Below, piece by piece: positions 53,141 through 63,715 of a stretch of 64,000 nucleotides of DNA. The translations under genes were made by a program, and so were the position numbers. Below the pieces are notes generated by a model. That model worked only from the letters and a program-made list of their open reading frames with translations. It was not told where the DNA came from and ran no database searches. This DNA comes from Nansenia antarctica (lineage: Eukaryota > Chordata > Actinopteri > Argentiniformes > Microstomatidae): NCBI GenBank assembly GCA_963989245.1, contig OZ022342.1, positions 54,496,817 through 54,560,816 on the forward strand, in the 5' to 3' direction. Position 1 is the first letter of the stretch, and each line of letters begins with the position of its first letter.

Positions 53141-53240
53141 TAGCTACATTCCATTAGATAAAATATACTATAATATAAGACATAAGAGTCAGGAATGTGA
53201 ATTGCTGTTAATATCATAGCGCATCCCTAATGAATGTATT

Positions 53241-53244
<4 letters not shown>

Positions 53245-53276
<32 letters not shown>
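53245..53276. repeat. (TG)n microsatellite
   Basis: About 30 bases of TGTG, between the LINE tail and the HLTF-like sequence. Confidence 0.9.
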
Positions 53277-53279
<3 letters not shown>

Positions 53280-53829
53280 AGGCATGTGTGTTTTGTCTTA
53301 TTATTATTATATTTTTGTTGTGTTGTCGTTGGGCGTTGCCGCACAATGGTGGGTGGGGGGGGGGATACAAGGGGGCGGGGAAACAAGAAAAAATGTGTTC
53401 AATTATATTGTACAAATGTTTGAATCTTTGAGAAAAAAAAAAGAAGAAAAAAAAAAGAAGAGGCGGCCCCAGGTCATCCAGGAGTTCCAGAGCCCCGCTC
53501 CTGACGGCCCCACGATCATGCTGCTGTCACTCAAAGCTGGCGGGGTGGGACTCAACCTGACAGCCGCCTCCCGTGTTTTCCTCATGGATCCAGCATGGAA
53601 CCCTGCAGCAGAGGACCAGTGTGTGGATCGCTGTCACCGCCTGGGCCAGAAGAGAGACGTCTTCATCACCAAGTTCATCGTGAAGGACTCTGTGGAGGAG
53701 AACATGGTGAAGATTCAGAGGCAGAAGCAGGATCTGGTGGGCAAGGCTTTCGGCTCCAAGAACCCCACCGACAAGAAGGCGTCACGCATTAATGAAATAA
53801 AAGCCCTCATGGGCTGTAGACATCCCTAC

Positions 53830-55513
53830 CAGGGTTTCCGTTAACCGGTAATTCCCGGACTTTGTCCGGTAAAAGTTGTTGAAGTCCGACAAATTGAAAA
53901 CTCGGCGGACATAAATGTCCGGTGAAAATAATTCCCTCTAAGCACAATTTGAATACAATTCGCTAAAGTTCACATTCTGATTCCTTCTATTTTAAAAAAG
54001 ACGAATATATAGGCTATGTATTTATTTTATTATGATATGATTTGACACCGGCATGATGATGACTCCTAATGTGTAGGCTGCCTATGCGAAACAGCGGTTG
54101 TTTCCGGTGTGCGCTATAACTCGTGCACAATCGAGTCGAGGCAGAGAGGAGGATAGCGATGTTTCTGTCTGTGATAGTGTGATTATGCAAGCCTTTTCTG
54201 AAAGGGATGAGAACCCGATTGTTTCAGCTTCTCCCAGGGAGAAAGTGGTAGAGTTACCATCCTCCCCGAGTCCTACCATACCATCCGCTGACAGCCTATC
54301 TCTGCCTGTAACCGGCGAGCGATTGCGTGTCGCTCAAGTAGCTGATCAGTCATTAAACAAATGTTTTTTACATGCAGCTAGTGAGGAATCTGAAATAGGG
54401 GGCAACGTAGTTTATTTCCTTAACGATGGGATATTAATGCGTAAATGGTCTCCTCCTAATGCAAATGGTTGTGAGTGGAATACTGTAAAACAAGTGGTTG
54501 TGCCTGTGGGTTATAGACAACAGGTGTTATCTGTAGCACATGAGAGCCAGTGGTCAGGACATTTAGGTATAACTCAAACTTATCAGCTGATATTGAAACA
54601 TTTCTTTTGGCCCGGACTGAAGGCGGATGTTGCCAAGCACTGCCGCTGTTGCCATACTTGTCAGATGGCGGGTAAGCCTAATCAATCCATTCCACCCGCA
54701 CCATTGCATCCCATTCCTGCTATAGGGGAGCCATTTGAACGTGTAATAATTGATTGTGTTGGACCTTTGCCTAGGACTAAAAGTGGAAGTCAGTATTTGC
54801 TTACTATTATGTGCGCTGCTACTCGTTTTCCCGAAGCTGTTCCGTTGCGTAACATATCAGCCAGCTCAGTGGTGAAAGCTTTAACAACGTTTTTTTCCAC
54901 ATTCGGTCTTCCTCTTGTTATACAATCTGACCAGGGCACTAACTTTCAGTCTAAGCTTTTCAAACAAGCCCTAAGAACGTTAGGGGTACGATGTCACGCC
55001 AGAAGCCTACATGCTTGCACTGTTCAATAAAATGTTATACATCTAGACATTGTGGTATTTCTTTATATACGTATCCCAGCCTGCCTATTGTTTCTCAATA
55101 AACAGTTATGTTCTCCTCATTGACATACTCCCGAGTCCGATTAAGTATGATTTGACAGGCAGCTAAACGAAATGCCTTCCCAACCAGCGAGACCTGGTTA
55201 TAGAAATGACGTTGTTTTATTGATAAAAAAAAGGGTAAAACTGGAAAGAGAAAATAGAAAACTCACATTAATCCCAAACAATTTAACAAACTTCAGTTAA
55301 CGTAATGTGGAGTCTGTTCATTGATCGATGCTGTCTGTTCAGTTCCCAGTGAGGCGCCCGTTCAGCGCTGGACATAATGGCATAGCGCGCATGCGAATCA
55401 TGTTATATTATTATATATTATATAGCTCGCATCTAATCGTATCGGATGAGAAATAGACATTAAATGGCATATATAGGCCGCTACACAACAGTAATCACCG
55501 CAACAGCTATATT

Positions 55514-55548
<35 letters not shown>

Positions 55549-55645
55549 TTTTAATATGATGACCGGAATATATCACATTTGTCCGGTAAATCGAAATCTT
55601 CCCGGACACGATGTCCGGCGGCAATTTTTTCTAACGGAAACCCTG
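53830..55645. mobile_element. hAT element carrying a Gypsy integrase fragment
   Basis: Ends CAGGGTTTCCGTTAACCGG and, at the right, the complement CAGGGTTTCCGTTAGAAAA. ATCCCTAC flanks both sides (53822-53829, 55646-55653), an exact 8-bp duplication. Subterminal repeats of TGTCCGG/CCGGACA occur at both ends. The interior has no hAT transposase; it has integrase-like coding sequence and a long T-run at 55519-55546. Confidence 0.93.
54098..55030 (+). pseudogene. Gypsy integrase fragment inside the hAT element
   Basis: A 310-residue frame is open from 54098. It holds a spacer, the integrase zinc-binding region (HESQWSGHLGITQTYQLILK, then CRCCHTCQ) and the catalytic core start with Asp in VIIDCVGPLP and IQSDQGTNFQS. 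It ends before the catalytic Glu region, so it cannot be an active integrase. Terminal repeats rule out a Ginger-type element, which would have different ends and 4-bp duplications (general knowledge). Confidence 0.8.
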
Positions 55646-55698
55646 ATCCCTACGTATGGGAACCTTGTTAAGAAATTCCCATTTTGAAGTTTAGTTTT

Positions 55699-56000
55699 GA
55701 TACTGTTTGTTGTGGAATGTTCTCTCAGCACATATGTCCATCGTTACATTCCCACTCACCACACTGCCCTTGGTTAACAAGTCTCATGATACATTTACAT
55801 TTTTGGGCATTTAACAGATGCCTTTATCCAAAGCGACTTTTCTTTTTTGGGATTGATGTGTGGTTTCATGTATGTGGGAATACATGTTTTAAGTGACAAA
55901 CCAAAAAAACTAAACCAAAAACAAACAAAATATATTTACAAAATAAATACATCTTTCTTCTAATTCTAATAGATGCGTTTTCATTATTGTTACCGCTGCT
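55699..56000. other. Spacer with a dispersed repeat piece
   Basis: TTTGGGCATTTAACAGATGCCTTTATCCAAAGCG (55803-55836) is the common fish dispersed repeat core. Otherwise nothing was seen. Confidence 0.5.
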
Positions 56001-56660
56001 TCATAGGTCTGAATAACACTGACAGGCTTTATATGTGTCCCTTGAACAGAGCTTGTATAGAAAAAGTATAGCATGCATCATAGGAAGGTGCCTGGGCGCC
56101 GCGCAATGATAATTTCCGTCGTTTTCAGTGAAAATAATTTTGTCACCTTTTTGGGCCAGCACCCCTGCATTCCCAACAAATGTGATAGAAATGAGCCATT
56201 GAATTGTTGCACTCTCTCCAGCAATTCCCAGTTCCCGGTGTACCATTCTGTAATTCTTTTCTTCGTGGGGTAATAAAAAACCTAATAATGTTCTTCCATG
56301 AAAATTCTCTGCATTGTCCAGAGCTAGAGGTGGTGGATTGTATTTTACATATGTTCAACCATTCTTCCTCAGTTAGGACTATGTTTGCTTCCTTCTCCCA
56401 ATTATCCCTAACATATAAGGTGGAGTGATTCTTGGTGGACTGTATACTCTTCTGTATAATTCTTGACACCAGTTTCTTGTGGGTGTTGCCCTTATACGCA
56501 TCAATAAAAATGTTGACGAGACTCATTTCAGAAACCTCATTATTCTTTATATTCTTATAGAAGTAGTAATGCCTCAGTTGTAAATACCTGTAGAAATCTT
56601 GTTTCTCTAGGTTGTGATTATCAATAAGATATTGAAAGGCCTGTATTGGATGAAATTAGG
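56001..56660 (-). mobile_element. LINE 3' fragment (L1/Tx1-like)
   Basis: Minus-strand frames encode NWEKEANIVLTEEEWLNICK and WKNIIRFFITPRRKELQNGT, then NSMAHFYHICWECRG, the pattern W...C...H...W.C at the end of L1-like ORF2. It is frameshifted at about 56145-56230. Confidence 0.7.
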
Positions 56661-57093
56661 TAGGGATGTCCCGATCCCATTTTTTCACTACCCATACCTG
56701 GGCTTCAGGTATCTGCGATACCGATATCAATCCGATATTTGTATTTATTGTTTTACTCCTGAATAATAACAAATACTTCCCCAGTATAGTCCACAACATT
56801 TGGCTATTAAAGACTGCCAGCCTTTATTCAAGCAACAAAAACAGTACTCACTGAGTCTGTTACTCACTACTCAGTGACCAACTGGTTTCAAGTTAAAACA
56901 ATTTAAACAGCAGCATTCAGCATTGTAGAAAAAAATGAGTTACTGTCTGATTTCTAGTTGTAGTGCCTTCAGTTCTCGTATCTCACTATGGGGAACGCCC
57001 CCTGCGTGACCTCATCAGAAACTGAATTACACTGCGCCAGCCCATTGGCTGGCCCAGGCGACGCTTGTGTCACGAGGGACGGGACCCTCCGCC

Positions 57094-57100
57094 TATATAA
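57094..57100 (+). promoter_or_regulatory. TATA box candidate
   Basis: TATATAA follows a GC-rich stretch (GGGACGGGACCCTCCGCC). An ATG appears at 57222 (MESLSGSDGRALH), but the frame runs into a minisatellite and no known protein follows. Confidence 0.4.
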
Positions 57101-57298
57101 CACGTACACACGGCATCTGTCGTCCTTTACTCCCTTCTCACTGGAGCTGTGTGGGTGGCTAGAGCTAAACAGTCGCCAGATACGAGCGACCACAACACAC
57201 ACACACACACACACACACAGTATGGAAAGTTTGAGCGGCAGTGACGGCCGCGCGCTGCACTTAGTATTTATTCTTGATTATTTTGAACGTCTCGCTCA

Positions 57299-57455
57299 GC
57301 CCGTCTGTGACGGTGCAGTGTGTGTGTGTTAGCCCGTCAGTGACGGTGCAGTGTGTGTGTGTTAGCCCGTCAGTGACGGTGCAGTGTGTGTGTGTTAGCC
57401 CGTCAGTGACGATGCAGTGTGTGTGTGTTAGCCCGTCAGTGACGGTGCTGAGCCG
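57299..57455 (+). repeat. 36-bp minisatellite
   Basis: About 4.5 copies of AGCCCGTCAGTGACGGTGCA plus GTGTGTGTGTGTT. Each unit contains CGTCAGTGACG, a short palindrome-like core. Confidence 0.92.
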
Positions 57456-57537
57456 TGCTGTACATTAACAAACACGTTTGTACAGCTGTTCATTTGTGTC
57501 GACCTCCCTCTGTGCCTAGAGACTCTTTCACTAACGT

Positions 57538-57867
57538 TACCACCAGGTGCTAGCTAGCTACGGTAGCTAACGTTACCACCAGGTGCTAGCCAGCTACGGT
57601 AGCTAACGTTACCACCAGGTGCTAGCTAGCTACGGTAGCTAACGTTACCACCAGGTGCTAGCTAACTAAGGTAGCTAATGTTACCACCAGGTGCTAGCCA
57701 GCTACGGTAGCTAATGTTACCACCAGGTGCTAGCTAGCTACGGTAGCTAACGTTACCACCAGGTGCTAGCTAACTAAGGTAGCTAATGTTACCACCAGGT
57801 GCTAGCTAGCTAAGGTAGCTAATGTTACCACCAGGTGCTAGCTAGCTAAGGTAGCTAACGTTACCGA
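57538..57867 (+). repeat. 38-40 bp minisatellite with AGCTAGCT cores
   Basis: Eight or so copies of CACCAGGTGCTAGCTAGCTA plus CGGTAGCTAACGTTAC. Units carry the palindromes CAGGTG-like, GCTAGC and AACGTT. Confidence 0.92.
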
Positions 57868-58424
57868 TGCATCATCAGACAGAAATGAGCAACTGCGACT
57901 CCACTGGCAGAAGGGTGAAAGAGGAGAAACGCTTTGAAATGGATACCATTTCCACCGTGCTAAAGTTGTTTTTATATTCGACATTCAACAGACATTCACA
58001 TTCGGCATTTTAGGGACCGTGGTAAAAGTAGTGAAAAACCCCAATGGAGATATGGCTGTCCTGATCAATAACTGCCAATATTGGGCCAAAGCAGCTCAAA
58101 CCAATTGCAGATTACTATCGGGGAGGTGACAGCAGAATCTGCTGTAATCACTGTAGCACAACAATACAAGGCTTAGGCTATCAGTAGGTGTACTTATTTC
58201 AGTCCGAGGAGCAGATTTTCTCAGACTCAGCCAAATGGACACATAATGTTTATTTAAAAAAAATATTGGCACAAAAAATAAACTATTATAAAACGATCTC
58301 TCCTAACCAGCTGGAACAGAGAGGGAGGAGTGATGGAGGAGTGATGGAGAGGAGGAGAACAAACAGCTGATATGACGCACAGAACAACACTGGTGGGGAG
58401 GGGTGAGGCGTCGAAGTCGTTCGT

Positions 58425-58476
58425 TAGAACAGGGCACTGCGCATTCTGGTGTAGTCACTGAGCTGCTCAATGGGCC
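58425..58476 (-). CDS. Candidate terminal exon
   Basis: Behind an acceptor CATTCCACAG, the minus strand encodes IEQLSDYTRMRSALF and a stop. It is short and the parent gene is not identified; HLTF neighbours are conceivable but unproven. Confidence 0.3.
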
Positions 58477-58839
58477 CTGTGGAATGGAGGAAGAGCGAGA
58501 GAGAGGGAGAGAAGGGTCAATGCGTAGACAGGCCACATAGCCTGAACCCTGGCGTAACGCTTTTGGACTGGGACATTTCCTCGCATTTAATTCAAACCCA
58601 TTCTCTCTTTCTTTCTACATAATATTTACTGACATATAATTCAAAGACATTCTCTCTTTACTTCTCCATATATTCTGACACATTAGGCTGTGGTGTTCAG
58701 AAAACAATGCCACCAGTCCATAGAATGGGTGGTGATAGTCTTATTTGGGATGGAAATGTGTTACAATTCAGTCATTGATAGTAAGGTGTTTTTCCTTGTG
58801 TCAATGGGCTTTAAGGTGATACATTCCTATGTACCTGAG

Positions 58840-58985
58840 TTTACCCTTTTTACTGTCACAGCAAAGACGGCACTTCCAGACTGGAGCTCGCTTGGCCTCA
58901 TTGAATTCCTCCTGAGTCATACTCAAGACACTCTGAGTGGAACCACCTCATGCACACAGAGCAGGCAATCTGTAGAATTGAAAAC
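58840..58985 (-). pseudogene. PHD-finger-like fragment, frameshifted
   Basis: Minus strand gives IACSVCMRWFHSECLEYDSG and, one frame over, EEFNEAKRAPVWKCRLCC. Together the spacing C..C...WFH..C ... W.C..C is that of the second half of a PHD zinc finger. The frame change breaks it unless a splice intervenes. Confidence 0.45.
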
Positions 58986-59339
58986 AAAACTATCACTGAG
59001 AGTAGCACATGATACTAGATTCAAACTACTTCAGATTTAACTACTAGGTTCAACTACTGAACCTAGAAACGGTTACATAATGTCTTACACCCTCATGATG
59101 CATGTTATCGTCATGTAGAGTTAGTGAGTGGAATAGGAAAAGCTAAAGTGTAGATCTCCAGACATATAGCACAAAACAGGAGATTATCCAATGTCGCCCT
59201 TTTGTTTTTACTAATGTCCATGTCAACTAAGGTATTAGTTAATACAGTAATGAGAATGAATTAACAGTTAACTTATGGTATTTTGTTACATTTATAGTAA
59301 TTTAAGTTTTACCAAATCACATGCTCATGAAAATTGAAT

Positions 59340-59450
59340 ACTGGACGGTGTGTAGCCCAACGGTTAGACCATTGGAGCAGAGACCAAAAGGGCCTTGCCA
59401 CTTGATGGTAATTGCCTAATGCTAACAACATTGTGCCCACGAGCACAGAA
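59340..59450 (+). repeat. tRNA-derived SINE-like fragment
   Basis: GTGTAGCCCAACGGTTAGACC resembles a box A region, followed by a degraded middle part (GGCCTTGCCACTTGATGGTAATTGCCTAATG). Box B is not clear. Confidence 0.35.
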
Positions 59451-59549
59451 ACACAATACTATCTCACAATATTGGCACATTCTATAAACATCTGCTAAAT
59501 TACACCAAAATACAGCAAGTTTAGTGTGACTGCATTATCTGCCAAACAG

Positions 59550-60390
59550 CAGTGTTGGGCACGTTACTTTAAAAAAGTAATTAGTTATAGTTACTAGTTA
59601 CTTATCCCAAAAAGTAACTGAGTTAGTAACTGAATTACTTCATTCTAAAAGTAACTAGTTACTAGGGAAAGTAACTATTGCGTTACTTTTTACCACGGTG
59701 CAGTGGGCTAGCCGTGGTGTCAGTCAGCCAAATGTGACAAGGAAAAGCTTACCCACTGCCAGATTAGAAGATAAATGTGCCATCTAGGGGACCAAAGTGT
59801 CCCTATCAGGAAGAAAATAATTTGGATTTGCAGGGAACTTTTCATATTTATTGCACTTCAACAGACCACAACTGGTATACAGTACATACTGTACTTCAAG
59901 TATTTTCTTCATTACAAAAGTAAACATTTAACAATATGAAGTGCTTTTAAATCTTTGTTGTTGTCTTTGTTGTTGTCACAAACTGTCACACAACTTCAGA
60001 CAACTGGTAGACAGACTGTAACTTCAAGTATTTTCAACACAACAAAAGTAAACAGTTAAACAATATGAAGTGCTTTTAAAGTAGTACTGAAAAAGTAAGA
60101 CATGAATTTCTTGGACAAATCCAACTTTAGCTCCTAAACATTCATTCATTCATCTATCCATCCGTACACTCCTTCCTAACACTCATCCATGCATGCATTC
60201 ATTCATCCAGCCAACCCAGTCATCTAACATCCTAGCCAATATGAAGTGCTTTTAAATCTTTGTAGTGTAAATTAAATAAATCAAACTGTCACACAACTTC
60301 AGATAACTGGTAGACATACTGTAACTTCAAGTATTTTCAACACAACAAAAGTAAACAGTTAAACAATATGAAGTGCTTTTAAAGTAGTAC
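59550..60390. repeat. hAT-type dispersed repeat with internal duplications
   Basis: CAGTGTTGGGCACGTTAC (59550) followed by many AGTTACTAGTTAC motifs is a widespread fish hAT-like terminus. At about 59985-60085 and 60285-60390 the same approximately 100-bp block recurs (ACAACTTCAG...GTATTTTCAACACAAC...GAAGTGCTTTTAAAGTAGTA). No right end was found; a SINE follows. Confidence 0.6.
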
Positions 60391-60392
60391 CG

Positions 60393-60530
60393 TGGGGTAG
60401 TGGTGGTCTAGTGGATAGTGAGTTGGACTTGTGATCGGAAGGTTGTGAGTTCAAATCCCTCCTGAAGCCACACCACTACTAGTGTGCCATTGGGTAAGGC
60501 ACTTAGCCCTCAGTTACTCCAGGGAGGTCG
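60393..60530 (+). mobile_element. tRNA-derived SINE
   Basis: Box A-like GTGGTCTAGTGGATAG and box B GGTTGTGAGTTCAAATCCC are about 30 bases apart, followed by ACACCACTACTAGTGTGCC and a body. It is not a functional tRNA: there is no acceptor stem pairing. Confidence 0.75.
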
Positions 60531-60725
60531 TCTACGTCGGGTGGTGTGGGTGGTGTCTGCACTGTCTGGTTTGCCCTCATCTGGTCATCGTCCAGCGCAG
60601 CGACCACACGCTGTTGAAATGCTGTCATGGGTGTACCTGTTGAGGTACCCGGAGCACGGTGCCTCCTCCTTTTAGGGCAGGGAGCTTGGGGGGTGTCTGG
60701 AGGTGCTTGTCTGGAGGTGTTTTCT
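60503..60725 (-). pseudogene. Possible C-terminal piece of a MADF transposon protein
   Basis: Minus frame reads CPKRRRHRAPGTSTG then TAFQQRVVAALDDDQ. The basic block followed by an acidic helix resembles C-termini of MADF/BESS-type Harbinger accessory proteins. A MADF start lies about 1 kb upstream on the same strand (61929). The assignment is tentative. Confidence 0.3.
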
Positions 60726-60790
60726 GTCAACTTTCCTCTTTAGACCTTTGGAGAGTGACGTTTCTCTTGCTAGCTAAAATAGATAGCATA
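60726..60790 (-). mobile_element. hAT scrap matching the mmp25-intron element
   Basis: TGTCAACTTTCCTCTTTAGA...CCTTTGGAGAGTGACGTTTCTCTTGCTAGC is nearly the same as 33072-33125, the transposase start of the hAT element in the mmp25 intron. Confidence 0.75.
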
Positions 60791-61578
60791 GTAGCTAGCT
60801 CTATAACTTATAGAAACTCTTTTGATTCTTACCGTTTCTTAACGGTTGAATTCGAGTGAATTCGCGTACGGCGACGGAGTCTGCCTTGTTTGGTGCCTAG
60901 CTGATTATTGCTCATTTTAATTATGAATAAATCAATAAATCAACGGTCGTTCACTTCACACGGTCGTTCACTTCACACGGTCAACATTCTGAAGAAGTTG
61001 CTATGGTGATATATCGAATGTACAGTTTTAGAGTCTTCAGCAACCCAACGTTCTCAAGTAGAATGAAGCGTTATGGCACGAGAAGCCCGTGGTATATCGT
61101 GGATATTGGCACAGCTAGCGGGGGTCACACTTTTAATTCATGTTTTTAATTGAACTGTGTTTTATTGTTTTAAGTCTATGCTTCCACTGTAGTTGGACTG
61201 TATTCAGTCAAGGTTGCTGTGTGTCTGTGGAAAGATGGCCTTCAAATCACTCCTGCTGATGAAGCTGTTGAGGTAGAGATAACAGAAAGGTTATGGCAGC
61301 TCCTGTTGTATTCTTACTTAGGAACAACCCCCATCCCCTTGAGTCTTGGTTATTAAGCAAGATACCGCTATGACTGCAGTATCAGTAAATCAGTCAAAAC
61401 AAAGTAGTGGCATATGTGTGCGTGCGTGTGCACACATTATTGAATGCGCTTGTCACCAGCTTTTACCAGATTGAACAGTGAAGCGTTGTACATGTGTCTC
61501 GGTGACGTCAGTTAACCCCAGTATGGCACTCACAGAGCTTAAATGGGCTACAGTATGTTTGTTTGTTTTCACCCTAGA
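60791..61578. other. Spacer, nothing recognised
   Basis: Contains a doubled CGGTCGTTCACTTCACA at about 60942-60980 and GTGTGCGTGCGTGTGCAC near 61416. No gene is supported. Confidence 0.45.
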
Positions 61579-61579
61579 A

Positions 61580-61740
61580 CAGTGGTTCTCAACCCTCTCC
61601 TCAGGGACCCCCAGCCGCTCCACATATTTGATCTGTTCCACCACCAGCTCACCTGATTCAACTAACTAAAGTACAAATCATTATTGCTTTATACTTGATT
61701 AGTTAAATCAGGTGTGCTGGCCTCGACATTTAAGCTTTTT
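61580..61740. mobile_element. hAT non-autonomous fragment, left end
   Basis: CAGTGGTTCTCAACCCTCTCC is a standard hAT/MER-like terminus. The fragment continues with TCAGGGACCCCCAGCC and ends without the matching right terminus. Confidence 0.6.
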
Positions 61741-61767
61741 AATAGTTTAAGCTTTTTAATAGTTTAT

Positions 61768-61929
61768 TCACAAACCTGGTAGACGAAGCTCGGCTGCCAC
61801 CTTCGCCCAAGCTCGGCTGCCACCTTCGCCCAAAGCAGCGTTCTTCCTGTTCGTGTCTCTGTAGTTTTCCGATGTTGTATCGTATATCACAGGTTGGCCA
61901 GAGACGGCAAGAATCAGTTGCTCCTCCAT
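61768..61929 (-). pseudogene. MADF DNA-binding domain fragment (Harbinger-type)
   Basis: From ATG 61927-61929: MEEQLILAVSGQPVIYDTTS, then YRDTNRKNAA and WAKVAAELRLPG. This is the Myb-like MADF domain found in the accessory protein of Harbinger transposons. A 23-bp tandem duplication (GCTCGGCTGCCACCTTCGCCCAA, 61788-61833) adds residues inside the domain. Confidence 0.65.
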
Positions 61930-62049
61930 TGTTAAAACTTTTTGTTCAAACTTCCCCCGCTGTGTTGTTGCGTCTGCATCGCACGTGACGTACGTCAAGC
62001 CCATCCCACCAGGTTGCGCCAGAACGGTGGGTCACGGTCCCTGGTGTGC

Positions 62050-62101
62050 ACGAAGCGTTAGGGACTCCTCCTCAGCAATCATCTCGTCCAGCAAACTCTG
62101 G
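62050..62101 (-). CDS. Candidate small exon
   Basis: After the acceptor GTTCTGTCCCAG the minus strand reads SLLDEMIAEEESLTLRAHQG and a stop. It may be host or transposon derived. Family unknown. Confidence 0.25.
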
Positions 62102-63370
62102 GACAGAACATTGCGTTAGTCTGTCTATGCTGGGAGAGACAGTGTTTGTGAATGTAAACATGCGTGTTATGCATTTTGAGAATGTTGTCATTGGTTTTTA
62201 GCTCACTTCGATTTGGTCCTTGACCACATGACCTCTCTCCAGTCTCTGGTCTTCTGGGATGCCGATATCAGTCTTCATAAGGATACTACAGGTTTGCAAT
62301 GTGCAGCAGGTTTTCACAGAATTGGATTTCAATTTGAAAAGCATCCCCTCAGTTGTGTTTGATGTGTTTTGAACATGTTGACAAATGCATTTTCTTATGT
62401 AGGCCTACACACCCCCAGGTTTTTGAATAGCAGTTTCTTCTTCAGAACCACTGTATGCTAGTTGGTACACAGCACCCTCTTCTCTGAGGTCAATATTTAA
62501 TCAGCCTGGGACACTGCTGTGTAAATCTAATGAAATCCACTTCTGAGTGTGGAAATCATTATTGCCTTCTTCTCACCTAGTCTGATTACATGTTTCCTCG
62601 AGTGCTTGATCACATTTCTTGAGACAGTATAAACACAGCCTTCAACACCGCTATGTCTCCTGGCCGCTCTTGTCAGCGATATTCACACTGTTCAACAGCA
62701 CGAACTTACAAACTTTCTTCTAGGAATTCTAAGGGACGGGAACAGATAACCCAATTAACAAACTTATGCTTAACATCTGTATTTTTGTTTCCAACTGTTT
62801 CTGAGCAGGTTAATTCTACAATCCATTGATGGAGAGCCTAAGATTTTATAGACTTAAGTCAAGAAAAGGAGGGGTGTAGTGTAATGATAATGCTAAAATT
62901 GTCTTAAGTTAATAAAACCTATTAACGCTGTGAACAGAGGCAAGAACACGTGCAAGACTGATGACTATCAAAGAATCAAATAGCACTCCTTGTTACCAGA
63001 AACACAAGGCCGTTCCTTTGATTGAAGATCTACTTCCAGACATTGACATATTGACATATAATGTACTTTGTATGATGAAACCGATGCCTAATTTATTTCT
63101 GATGTGGTCATTCATTGACTTTATTAAGAACTCCACATGTTTGTTTTTTTTACTTTCTTTTTATTGAGAAACAAAACAAAACACGAATATACACAAACCT
63201 ATATTTTTTTTCTCACAAACCACAGACATATATTATCTAAATAACGTATTCTACTCCCTATACTTCATATCAGTCTGCCAAAATCTATTTACAATGTCAA
63301 TGTCAAATCCACAGTCAATTCAGGCGAATGATGACCCTGTCCATGTGTGTGATGCTTGTCTTTACCTTAC
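62102..63370. other. Non-coding spacer
   Basis: No gene or clear repeat was recognised. A T-rich stretch followed by GAGAAACAAAACAAAACACG near 63146-63185 may be a LINE tail. Confidence 0.45.
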
Positions 63371-63454
63371 GGTCTGCACGCTGGAGCAGTCCAGGGAACC
63401 AGCCGACGGACAGATGGATCCAGGACACAACACACAGCCAGAAGGTTTATGAAT
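63371..63454 (-). CDS. Candidate internal exon, 84 nt
   Basis: A good acceptor (TTTTATTGAATTTCAG) and donor (GTAAGG) bracket 84 bases that are open in two frames. Neither translation matches a family I know. Confidence 0.3.
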
Positions 63455-63715
63455 CTGAAATTCAATAAAAGACATGACATGTTCATATCTCATTCTCAAC
63501 ATGCCCTCACTTGTTCCCTAACGTGACAACACGACGCTAAAACAACTTCATCAACAATATATATATAATATAATATCATCCCAGATGCCCTTCAAGTGGC
63601 ACAGGGCTTTATTCACTTTAGCCACAGACTCCGCTGCGAGCACCTCACTGGAATGGGAGACAACAACAGTCCGCAAAGGTTTAGACCGTCACCTGGTAGG
63701 AGGCAAAAAGCCAAG

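Larger units (their letters stand above)
53460..55698 (+). pseudogene. hltf: HLTF-like helicase C-terminus, intronless, interrupted
   Basis: HLTF is a SWI2/SNF2 translocase and RING E3 ligase in post-replication repair. 53469-53821 encodes the end of the helicase C domain: TIMLLSLKAGGVGLNLTAAS (motif V), FLMDPAWNPAAEDQCVDR and CHRLGQKRDVFITKFIVKDS (motif VI region), then the family C-terminus KASRINEIKALM. No introns interrupt about 350 coding bases that span several exons in vertebrate genes (general knowledge), pointing to a retrocopy or gene fragment. A hAT element inserted at 53830. Host sequence resumes at 55646 and would give a stop at about 55670. Nothing of the RING or ATPase N-terminal lobe is present. 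Confidence 0.75.
56661..58180. mobile_element. Probable hAT 5' region with promoter-like sequence
   Basis: Starts TAGGGATGTCCCGATCCC (56662), similar to the start of the ZBED-like hAT at 47862. It includes a TATA box at 57094-57100, CA and TG repeats and two minisatellites. No transposase frame and no matching right end were found, so the outer limit is uncertain. Confidence 0.4.

Noticed and set aside
53830..55645. Ginger-type DNA transposon encoding its own integrase-like transposase
   Set aside because: Ends are CAGGGTTTCC with 8-bp duplications, which is hAT-like, and the integrase core lacks the final catalytic region.
60393..60470. tRNA gene
   Set aside because: A and B boxes are present, but there is no acceptor stem and it continues into a SINE body.
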